Shown here one piece after another: positions 35,253-41,647 of a DNA stretch of 45,210 bases. The DNA comes from Thiotrichales bacterium (lineage in GTDB: Bacteria > Pseudomonadota > Gammaproteobacteria > SZUA-229). The stretch's first letter is position 1; each line of letters starts with the position of its first letter. Made by a program: the position numbers and the translations under genes. Location of the stretch: the NCBI GenBank assembly GCA_020341835.1, contig CP070838.1, positions 1,838,833-1,884,042 on the forward strand, read 5' to 3'. The notes beneath the pieces were generated by a model, which saw nothing but the letters and a program-made list of their open reading frames with translations, did not search any database and had not been told where the DNA came from.

Positions 35253-36824
35253 ATGAATAAGAAAATAATACGAACCTTAATCCTGGTCTTTCCGATCATT
35301 CTACCAACTACCCTGATTGCAGAAAACGCACTTCGACATGGTACGTGCAAACTCGAATCATTCACCGCATTGCCTGATGTAACGATTACCTCGGTTACCC
35401 AGGAGGACCAACCAGCACCACACTGTAAGGTAGCGGGTGTGATTGGGGCAGAGGTTCATTTTGAATTACTACTGCCTGAGAAATGGAATGGCAAGTTCGT
35501 CATGGGCGGTGGCGGTGGTTTCGTTGGCTCGGTAATGAATACGTCGCTTGCGTTTGGTTCTCTACAAGCCGGTTATGCTACTGTGGGCACCGATACCGGC
35601 CACCAGGCACATGCCCTTGATGCCAGCTGGGCACTGAACAATCCGGAGCGTCTGATTAACTTTGGCCACCGGGCGGTACATCAGACCGCAGTCACGGCCA
35701 AAACATTAATAAAGGCTTATTATAAGAATGACATTGCGCGCAGTTATTTTACAGGCTGTTCTCGCGGTGGTAGCCAGGGAATGATGGCAGCACAACGTTA
35801 CCCGGAAGATTTTGACGGCATTGTTGCCGGTGCACCGGCTTTTAACTGGGCACCAGGGCTCGCCTCACTGGCATCACAGATAAACCAGGCCATGTATCCG
35901 GACCCCGACAATCTGCAGGAAGCAGTGATTGGCCCCAGGGAACAGGAACTGATCGAGTCATCATACCTTGCCATGTGTGATGACCAAGACGGGATTAAAG
36001 ATGGCATCCTCAACGATCCTCGACAGTGCAAATTTGATGTAGCCACCTTGTTGTGCAAAGGTCAAAAAAACGACAGATGTCTTGACGAGCAACAGCTGGC
36101 AGCCGTCAAGACGATCTATGATGGCCCTAAAGACTCAAAAGGCAATTCCTTATTTTATGGATTTTCCTTTGGGGGTGAAACAGCGCCTGGAGGCTGGCCA
36201 CGCTGGTTGACTGGAGGCCTTAAATACCAGGCCGACCTGGATGAGTTCCAGGGTGGTGTTGATGCTGGCGATTTCGAGGCGCCGGCCAGCCCCAATGCTT
36301 ACTACGGCTTCGGCAACGGAATCATGAAGTATTTTGTTTACAATGACCCGGACTGGACGTACGTCAATTACAACTTTGATACGCTCCAGGAAGATTCGAA
36401 GCGGGCTGCCGAAATCTTGAATGCCACTAGCACTGATCTTTCAGCATTCCGTAAGCGTGGCGGCAAAATGATTATCTACTCGGGCTGGTCGGATGCTGCT
36501 GCTCCAGGACTGGCGATGGTCGGATATTATGAAGACGTCCTGGCGCAGGATAAGATGGCAGCGGAAGATACCCGTTTATTCATGATGCCCGGAGTCGAAC
36601 ATTGCTTTGGCGGCCCGGGACCTTCTTTTGTTAACTATTTAACAGAGATTGACCAATGGTTTGAGACAGGCAAAGCACCCGACCAGGTCACAGCCAATTG
36701 GCTGAATGAGAAGATGCAACCTGACGGTTCAAGGCTTGTATGTGCTTATCCTCAAGTGGCGAAGTATGACGGTAAAGGTGATACACGTGATGTCGCGAGT
36801 TTTAGTTGCGTGGAACCTGACTAG
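35253..36824 (+). CDS. Tannase/feruloyl esterase family protein (second paralogue)
   Basis: 523 aa and collinear with the paralogue at 27484-29052 over the whole length. It has a signal peptide (IIRTLILVFPIILPTTLIA), Ser170 in FTGCSRGGSQGM, Asp in YSGWSDAAAPG and His in PGVEHCFGGPGP. Conserved segments include KVAGVIGAEVHFELLLPEKWNGKFVMGGGGGFVGS, ASWALNNPERL and NGIMKYFVYNDPDW. AAGGA lies 7 nt before the ATG. It stands alone on the plus strand and is flanked by inverted repeat clusters, which suggests that it arrived or was duplicated as a unit. Base composition is AT-richer than that of its paralogue. Confidence 0.85.
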   Translation: MNKKIIRTLILVFPIILPTTLIAENALRHGTCKLESFTALPDVTITSVTQEDQPAPHCKVAGVIGAEVHFELLLPEKWNGKFVMGGGGGFVGSVMNTSLAFGSLQAGYATVGTDTGHQAHALDASWALNNPERLINFGHRAVHQTAVTAKTLIKAYYKNDIARSYFTGCSRGGSQGMMAAQRYPEDFDGIVAGAPAFNWAPGLASLASQINQAMYPDPDNLQEAVIGPREQELIESSYLAMCDDQDGIKDGILNDPRQCKFDVATLLCKGQKNDRCLDEQQLAAVKTIYDGPKDSKGNSLFYGFSFGGETAPGGWPRWLTGGLKYQADLDEFQGGVDAGDFEAPASPNAYYGFGNGIMKYFVYNDPDWTYVNYNFDTLQEDSKRAAEILNATSTDLSAFRKRGGKMIIYSGWSDAAAPGLAMVGYYEDVLAQDKMAAEDTRLFMMPGVEHCFGGPGPSFVNYLTEIDQWFETGKAPDQVTANWLNEKMQPDGSRLVCAYPQVAKYDGKGDTRDVASFSCVEPD

Positions 36825-36837
36825 TGAATAAGTAAGC

Positions 36838-36928
36838 GGTTCAAGGGGTCAGAACACTTGAAAAGTAGCTCTTGGTGAATTCAAGTAATCTGACCCCTTG
36901 ATCCGCAAGTAATCTGACCCCTTGATCG
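36838..36928 (-). repeat. Inverted GGGGTCAGA repeat cluster, right
   Basis: It contains TTCAAGGGGTCAGAACACTT, then AGTAATCTGACCCCTTGATC twice. Read on the minus strand it matches the left cluster around 35058-35120. It replaces the 3' end of the CsrA-like gene at 36841-37101. Confidence 0.75.
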
Positions 36929-37101
36929 ATAATCTCCACGTGCTCGGGAGCGGTGAAGCTGCATTCGATCTCGTGTTCACCGAGACGTTTGATGGGCGTG
37001 ATGGTAATGTGATCGCCCGGTCTGCACCCCTCGATCCATGCGCCGCCGTGCGGGCCGCTGCGGATAATAAAGATGGCTGTATGCGTTTCCTGATCGGCCA
37101 T
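36841..37101 (-). CDS. CsrA-like small protein with a repeat-derived C-terminus
   Basis: 86 codons from the ATG at 37101, which has a strong GGGAGG 6 nt upstream. The first ~59 residues read MADQETHTAIFIIRSGPHGG, then AWIEGCRPGDHITITPIKRL and GEHEIECSFTAPEHVEIID. The order of an I-x-I-x-R start, GD-ITIT strands and an AP-x-x-V-x-I end resembles the carbon storage regulator CsrA, with an insertion near residue 20. From about residue 60 the frame runs through a dispersed repeat (QGVRLLADQGVRLLEFTKSY), so the native C-terminus is lost or never existed. CsrA proteins bind GGA in mRNA leaders. The family call is tentative. Confidence 0.4.
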   Translation of the reverse strand: MADQETHTAIFIIRSGPHGGAWIEGCRPGDHITITPIKRLGEHEIECSFTAPEHVEIIDQGVRLLADQGVRLLEFTKSYFSSVLTP

Positions 37102-37114
37102 TAACTGCCTCCCT

Positions 37115-37127
37115 CTGCTGCGGGTAA
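37115..37127 (+). repeat. 13-bp near-direct repeat, left edge of insertion
   Basis: CTGCTGCGGGTAA here matches CTGCTGCGGGTTA at 39191-39203 (12 of 13). The two copies bracket the segment with both MITEs and the methyltransferase. This looks like a target duplication or the crossover point of an insertion. Confidence 0.5.
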
Positions 37128-37129
37128 CT

Positions 37130-37361
37130 GGGTCGGACCTGCGTAAACCATTGTGAAATAATGTTATACCTATGAAAAACAGGTGGAATTCGTGCTTAGA
37201 ACAGCATTTTTGATAGAAAAATCGAGCGTCTAACAGACTCTGACTAGCGTGCCAGGCTTTGATGCTGCTTTTTAGGGTGAAAAACGATGCTTTAAGTCCC
37301 TCTAGCCGCACAGACTCTGCAATTTCATATTCAATTTCCGTAGGTTAGGTAGGTCCGACCC
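37130..37361 (+). mobile_element. 232-bp MITE-like element, copy B
   Basis: Same length, orientation and 11-bp terminal inverted repeats (GGGTCGGACCT/AGGTCCGACCC) as copies A and C. TA lies just outside both ends. It sits immediately upstream of the CsrA-like gene, so its minus-strand ORF joins that gene in frame; this fusion is likely accidental. Confidence 0.75.
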
Positions 37362-37905
37362 GGGTATGGCTTCCATTCATTGAGCTGCCATCTTCCGAAC
37401 CGGAAATACATCACTATACGGCGCTATTTTCTCAATATGGAATGATCCCTTTAACTCGGTATCTAGTAAGCCACCTTTGAGCCTAACAGCACCTGGGTTG
37501 CTCAGTCAGTTCAGGTGTGGCTTTCGCCTCGATTCCCAAGTAACTTACCGTGTTTTTCAGTCTGCAGTGTCATTTTAGAAACGTGTGATTTGGTCGATTA
37601 CATTTGAACAGCTTCGTCATTATTCCACTCCTTCAAACGTGACATCAGAGCTTCTATTGTCCGCAAACTTATCCAGGCGGCGTAGCAGCGGTAGCATCAA
37701 TAGGCATAACTGGAACGAGCGAGATGTGACCCATGGTAGCGGACCGAGGTGTTGATCGAAATACTGATCGTACAGTCGCGAGCCTAAGATGCTGAAAAAC
37801 TGCTTGGCGCCGTTAGACAAGCTCATGAGTACCGCAAAGGTAAAAGTCTCGACTCGTGCTGGCCATCGATATCGCTATCACTTAGTATCGGTGCATTGAT
37901 AAAAA
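37362..37905. other. Gene-poor stretch between MITE B and the methyltransferase
   Basis: About 540 bp. A minus-strand ORF of 68 codons (37620-37826, MSLSNGAKQFFSILGSRLYD...) has no recognised domain and no clear ribosome site; it may be a gene fragment. The methyltransferase promoter should lie at the right edge. Confidence 0.3.
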
Positions 37906-38805
37906 ATGAACGAGCCGATTATGAGTGAAGATCTCTCGAAATACGCTAAGAATGTGTATTCTCAATTTGGTGAAGATGGCGTAATAGCTGAAGTTTTATA
38001 TAGGATATCTAGAGGTGCAGATATCGACAAGTGGTGCGTGGAATTTGGCGCATGGGACGGAGTTCATTTATCCAACACATGCAGGTTGATTAGGGAAGAA
38101 GGATATAATGCAGTACTGATTGAGGGTGCCACAAAAAGGTTTGATGAGCTTAATATCAATTTACCTCAAGACAACGTTTACAAAATTTGTCGTTTCGTCA
38201 ACTTTGAAGGTAATGATACGCTTGAAAATATATTGGCGGAGACGCCGATACCCAGAGATTTTGACTTTTTGTCTATCGATGTTGATGGTGTTGATTATTA
38301 CATTCTTGATGGATTAAAAAAGTTCACACCTAAGGTGGTATGCATCGAGTTCAATCCGAGTATTCCAAATGCTGTAGATTTTGTTCAGCCTAAAGATTTC
38401 TCTATCAAGCAAGGTGCCAGTGCTAAAGCTATTAGCCGTTTAGCTGTTAATAAAGGTTACGCACTTGTCGCTACCACATGGTGTAATTTGATATTTGTCA
38501 GAGATGACTTAGTCGATTTAGTAGTTCCTTCCCCTTTGAGGCTTGAAGATTTAAATGTTAAAGGAAATGATCCCCAGTATATATTTGTTGGATACGATGG
38601 GACGATTCTGTCAAACAAGCCAGAGGTAAGACTCATTTGGCATGACATATCGGTACCGATGTCTAGCATCCAATTTTTACCCAGGGCTTTACGTGTATTT
38701 GGCGGTGATTATAGCTTGTATAGAAAACTTGCCTACCATTTTTACGTGTTTTTAAAGTTGCCTTCCAAGGTCATGCGGCATTTTTTGAAGAGATTACATG
38801 ATTAG
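37906..38805 (+). CDS. FkbM-like SAM-dependent methyltransferase
   Basis: 299 aa; an alternative ATG is at 37921. The N-terminal SQFGEDGVIAEVLYRI is typical of FkbM-like proteins. Motif I-like WCVEFGAWDGVHLSNTCRLI and motif II-like AVLIEG (acidic) should hold SAM. The DFDFLSIDVDGVDYYILDGL stretch is the conserved post-II motif, followed by PKVVCIEFNPSIP. Enzymes of this type methylate sugars or polyketides and often sit in surface-polysaccharide loci. The gene is markedly AT-rich compared with both flanks and lies between two MITE copies, strong signs of transfer. No glycosyltransferase neighbours are present. Confidence 0.7.
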   Translation: MNEPIMSEDLSKYAKNVYSQFGEDGVIAEVLYRISRGADIDKWCVEFGAWDGVHLSNTCRLIREEGYNAVLIEGATKRFDELNINLPQDNVYKICRFVNFEGNDTLENILAETPIPRDFDFLSIDVDGVDYYILDGLKKFTPKVVCIEFNPSIPNAVDFVQPKDFSIKQGASAKAISRLAVNKGYALVATTWCNLIFVRDDLVDLVVPSPLRLEDLNVKGNDPQYIFVGYDGTILSNKPEVRLIWHDISVPMSSIQFLPRALRVFGGDYSLYRKLAYHFYVFLKLPSKVMRHFLKRLHD

Positions 38806-38833
38806 CACTGGTGTGACATTTACAGCGGTAACT

Positions 38834-39065
38834 GGGTCGGACCTGCGTAAGCCATTGTGAAATAATGTTATACCTATGAAAAACAGGTGGAATCCGTGCT
38901 TAGAACAGCATTTTTTATAGAAAAATCGAGCGTCTAACAGACTCTGACTAGCAAGCCAGGCTTGGATGCTGCTTTTTAGGGTGAAAAACGATGCTTTAAG
39001 TTCCTCTAGCTGCACAGACTCTGCGATTTCACATTCAATTTCCGTAGGTTAGGTAGGTCCGACCC
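38834..39065 (+). mobile_element. 232-bp MITE-like element, copy C
   Basis: Third copy, in the same orientation as copy B and 1.47 kb from its end. It has perfect 11-bp terminal inverted repeats and flanking TA. Together B and C frame the methyltransferase as direct repeats. Confidence 0.75.
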
Positions 39066-39074
39066 GGGTATGGC

Positions 39075-39187
39075 TCCCTCAGATTCTCTGTTAGTGCGTT
39101 CTAGCGTGCGACCGATGCCAATCAAAGGGATCAGTAGCCTTTGCTTTATCTGGATGATGGTATTTAGAATGAGAAAAGGAATCTGCC
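39075..39187 (+). repeat. Degenerate dispersed repeat, copy 2
   Basis: Relative of 2702-2800, from CCTCAGATTCTCT to GAATCTG. It lies between MITE C and the 13-bp repeat at the right edge of the insertion. Confidence 0.5.
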
Positions 39188-39190
39188 CTA

Positions 39191-39203
39191 CTGCTGCGGG
39201 TTA
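39191..39203 (+). repeat. 13-bp near-direct repeat, right edge of insertion
   Basis: CTGCTGCGGGTTA matches 37115-37127 at 12 of 13 positions. Its last three bases are the stop codon of the rhodanese gene (TAA on the minus strand). Confidence 0.5.
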
Positions 39204-40022
39204 TTTCACCCGGATGAATCCGGACAGCTTCAGACCGTTCTGTTCGAGCCGGTAGCGAAAAATACGTGTCGAAAAGCAACTGACTTTTGAATTGCATAAC
39301 GCAATCACCGGCTCGTTTCCCAGGGTAGCGATGAACGCATTGATCTGGGCATCGGACATCAGCAGAATCGGTGCGTGAATGATGGTCTTGCCTTTCAAAG
39401 TGCGCACCGGTGGTTTGTATTGCAGTGACAGATCGATCAGGGTGCTTGCTGTGACGTCGTCCCCTTTGACCACTGGCGTCCTTTCATAGTCCTTGCCGCC
39501 GGGCAGGATATCGGTCGAGCCTTCCCAGTACGTCCGGTATTCATCATTTTCCTGGATCTGCCTGAACCCCCGATCCATCGTGTAATTCGTCCCGCCAAAT
39601 TCACTTTCTATCCTCGATGCAGCAAGCGTGGAGCGGTCGCCGTCGTGACAATAGAACACGCGTTTTCTATTACCGGATTGCTCAATCATGTTGCGGCGCG
39701 CCAGCTCGTTGTTCAGCAGTTCTCCGAGCCGGTAGTTCAATGATCCTTTTAACCTGCCCTCGGAATACTCTTCAGGCTCGCGCACATCGATGATGACAAT
39801 GTTGTTCCAGTCCGCGACGATATCTGACATCAGGATGTCGTGAACCGGATAGCGGGAGTTCGCCAGGCGGGAAAACTCGCTGCTTTTCTGCTGCTCGCTT
39901 TCGATCATCTGCAGGGTGTCTTTCACTTCGGTATAAAAAAACACGGCACCGATCACAGCTAACAGCAAAAACGCTGTACTGATGAGCAGGTATTTCCTGT
40001 TTGTTGTTTTACCTGTGTTCAT
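39201..40022 (-). CDS. Membrane-anchored double rhodanese-like protein
   Basis: 273 aa. An N-terminal membrane helix (YLLISTAFLLLAVIGAVFFYT) is followed by a rhodanese domain: VIIDVREPEEYSEGRLKGSLN and the active loop FYCHDGDRSTLAA with Cys125. A second half-domain near the C-terminus has VIALCNSKVSCFSTRIFRYRLEQNGLKLSGFIRV, with Cys243/Cys249 at the place of a second active loop. The catalytic part would face the periplasm, where a sulfur-transfer or redox role is plausible. It follows the PEP-utilising enzyme gene; its start lies in a 13-bp tandem repeat, where each unit supplies an ATG and a CAGG. Confidence 0.8.
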   Translation of the reverse strand: MNTGKTTNRKYLLISTAFLLLAVIGAVFFYTEVKDTLQMIESEQQKSSEFSRLANSRYPVHDILMSDIVADWNNIVIIDVREPEEYSEGRLKGSLNYRLGELLNNELARRNMIEQSGNRKRVFYCHDGDRSTLAASRIESEFGGTNYTMDRGFRQIQENDEYRTYWEGSTDILPGGKDYERTPVVKGDDVTASTLIDLSLQYKPPVRTLKGKTIIHAPILLMSDAQINAFIATLGNEPVIALCNSKVSCFSTRIFRYRLEQNGLKLSGFIRVK

Positions 40023-40063
40023 GGCCTGTGTTCATGGCCTGTATTCATGACCTGTATTCATCA
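40012..40063 (-). repeat. Four tandem 13-bp units at a gene junction
   Basis: Units 40012-40024 and 40025-40037 are identical (plus strand CCTGTGTTCATGG). 40038-40050 and 40051-40063 are variants (CCTGTATTCATGA, CCTGTATTCATCA). On the minus strand each unit offers ATGAAYACAGG. The third unit contains the stop of the upstream gene as ATGA; the first unit holds the used rhodanese start (40022). Confidence 0.8.
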
Positions 40064-41406
40064 ATGGAAGTCTGGATTTTCAGGGGGACCCGGTATTCCC
40101 TGGCCAGGATCGCGACGTGTGCACTCAGCGCACCGTGCTCGCAGATGATTCCCCTGATGTTCTTTACCGCCTGGCCGATCTCGGGATACAGTTGCCTGGT
40201 GACGACGATCACGTCTGGTGGGATCGCCTGCTGCCGGTTTTCCAGTATGAAATAAGGGCCGGCATCGAAATCACCGGGAACCACCACAATGCCCTGCGAA
40301 TCCCTGTGTTCCAGTGTTATCCAGCAACATGTTTTTTTATCGAAATGAATCGTATCGGACAGGAAGGTATCGTAGTGAAAGTCGGGGCTGATTCTGCCTT
40401 TTGGCATACGCCGCTCCAGTTCGACCCTGATTGCCTCCCTGTCATTGAAAACATCCTGCTTGCCGTTCAGGTCATAGGCAAGTGACAGCAGGACACTATC
40501 GTACATGAGTTCATCCAGTGAGCAGTCCTTGAGCGTGCGTTCGCGGATCGTGGCAAGCAGTGCGGGTAGTTTGAATGCAAGCCGGATGGTCCCCCATGTT
40601 CCCGGTATCAGTTGTTCTTGCAACGGGCCGGCCATGAAAAACTGGTCTGAGATCCGGATAAAAGCCGGGTCAGGTATGACGAGCGTTCTATTGAAGTGAT
40701 CGCGGTAAACCCTGGATACGGCATCAAGGTACAAGCCAGGAAGCACCTCGCTGTGGTCGTCCCGCTCGGACAGCATGCGGCAGACGTCATTTTCATGCCA
40801 GTATTCGGTTTCGTACTCCTGCAGTCCCATCTTCAGCCTGACGTACGACGCATCGAACGTGATATCGCGCGTAATCGGCCTCACCTGCACGTAGCGGGGA
40901 TCATCAAGATTCACGAACTCCACGTCACAGGGACCGAAGCGCCGGTAGATCATCAACAGTCCCTGATACAGTTTCCGGTAACGTTCGAGCTCGGCGGGCA
41001 GCAGCGCGGCAAACGGGCTGACCTGCCCGGAGGTAACACCTTCGAATACCGCTGAATATTCGATCAGGATGGATTCTTCAGAAAAACAGAACGCCACACC
41101 CCAGTGGCTTGCATCGACATACTGCTGGATAATGATTTCATCGACGCTGTCATCACGCCACAACTGTTCGATACAGCCGGCGACCTTGCCAGGCGATACC
41201 GGGCCCAGGGTGAGTGACTGGCCGGCATGGGAGAACTCGGCCTGGTCCTCTGTAGCCGATGAACTCCTGACCATGTACTGGCATGAGGGATTGCCGGCCG
41301 TATGGCCGTCCGGGTCGAACTCGTCGTTACGCGTGATCACGGTAAACGCCGGGACGCTGACAATCTCGCTTAACTGTTGCAGCCGTGATGCCTTGGTTTC
41401 AGGCAT
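40045..41406 (-). CDS. PEP-synthase/PPDK-like enzyme, short form
   Basis: About 453 aa from the ATG at 41406, which overlaps the upstream stop. The N-terminal part has the ATP-binding segment of PEP synthase/PPDK proteins (YMVRSSSATEDQAEFSHAGQSLTLG, then DEIIIQQYVDASHWGVAF and FGPCDVEFVNLDDPRYVQVRPITR). The C-terminus is the swivelling phosphohistidine domain (RGIICEHGALSAHVAILAREYRVPLKI, His about 430). The PEP/pyruvate barrel of full-length enzymes is absent and the middle is unlike other families. Such short proteins resemble rifampin phosphotransferase-like or phosphotransfer modules in natural-product genes. It may phosphorylate a small molecule with ATP; the substrate is unknown. Confidence 0.75.
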   Translation of the reverse strand: MPETKASRLQQLSEIVSVPAFTVITRNDEFDPDGHTAGNPSCQYMVRSSSATEDQAEFSHAGQSLTLGPVSPGKVAGCIEQLWRDDSVDEIIIQQYVDASHWGVAFCFSEESILIEYSAVFEGVTSGQVSPFAALLPAELERYRKLYQGLLMIYRRFGPCDVEFVNLDDPRYVQVRPITRDITFDASYVRLKMGLQEYETEYWHENDVCRMLSERDDHSEVLPGLYLDAVSRVYRDHFNRTLVIPDPAFIRISDQFFMAGPLQEQLIPGTWGTIRLAFKLPALLATIRERTLKDCSLDELMYDSVLLSLAYDLNGKQDVFNDREAIRVELERRMPKGRISPDFHYDTFLSDTIHFDKKTCCWITLEHRDSQGIVVVPGDFDAGPYFILENRQQAIPPDVIVVTRQLYPEIGQAVKNIRGIICEHGALSAHVAILAREYRVPLKIQTSIDEYRS

Positions 41407-41647
41407 GCCGCACAAATACCATCGCCAGTGCAAAGGTGATGAACAGAACGATGCCGATCCCGAGGTACAGTTTCCTGTGTTTCCTGGTATAGGACATCAG
41501 TAAAAAGAAAACCGAGCTGATGAGCAGTACGCCTTTCACGATCAGTGCAACCATTAGAGGCAGTAACGGCAGCAGGGACGGGATCGCGTATGCAGGGGAG
41601 GCAACGAGTAGAAACCCTGTGGTGGCGGTAACCCGGATATATCTCAT
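41399..41647 (-). CDS. Small two-helix membrane protein
   Basis: 82 aa from the ATG at 41647, which overlaps the stop of the upstream gene (ATGA); an ATG at 41662 is also in frame. The N-terminus is a hydrophobic, signal-like helix ending YAIPS. Two more hydrophobic stretches follow (LLPLMVALIVKGVLLISSVFFLLM and LYLGIGIVLFITFALAMVFV) around a basic SYTRKHRK loop. The family is not recognised. It overlaps the next gene by 8 nt, so it is fully embedded in the operon. Confidence 0.65.
   Translation of the reverse strand: MRYIRVTATTGFLLVASPAYAIPSLLPLLPLMVALIVKGVLLISSVFFLLMSYTRKHRKLYLGIGIVLFITFALAMVFVRHA

Noticed and set aside
36841..37311. 156-codon minus-strand ORF spanning MITE B and the CsrA-like gene
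   Set aside because: The first 70 codons are MITE sequence also found in the other copies and in no recognisable protein. The strong ribosome site supports the internal ATG at 37101.
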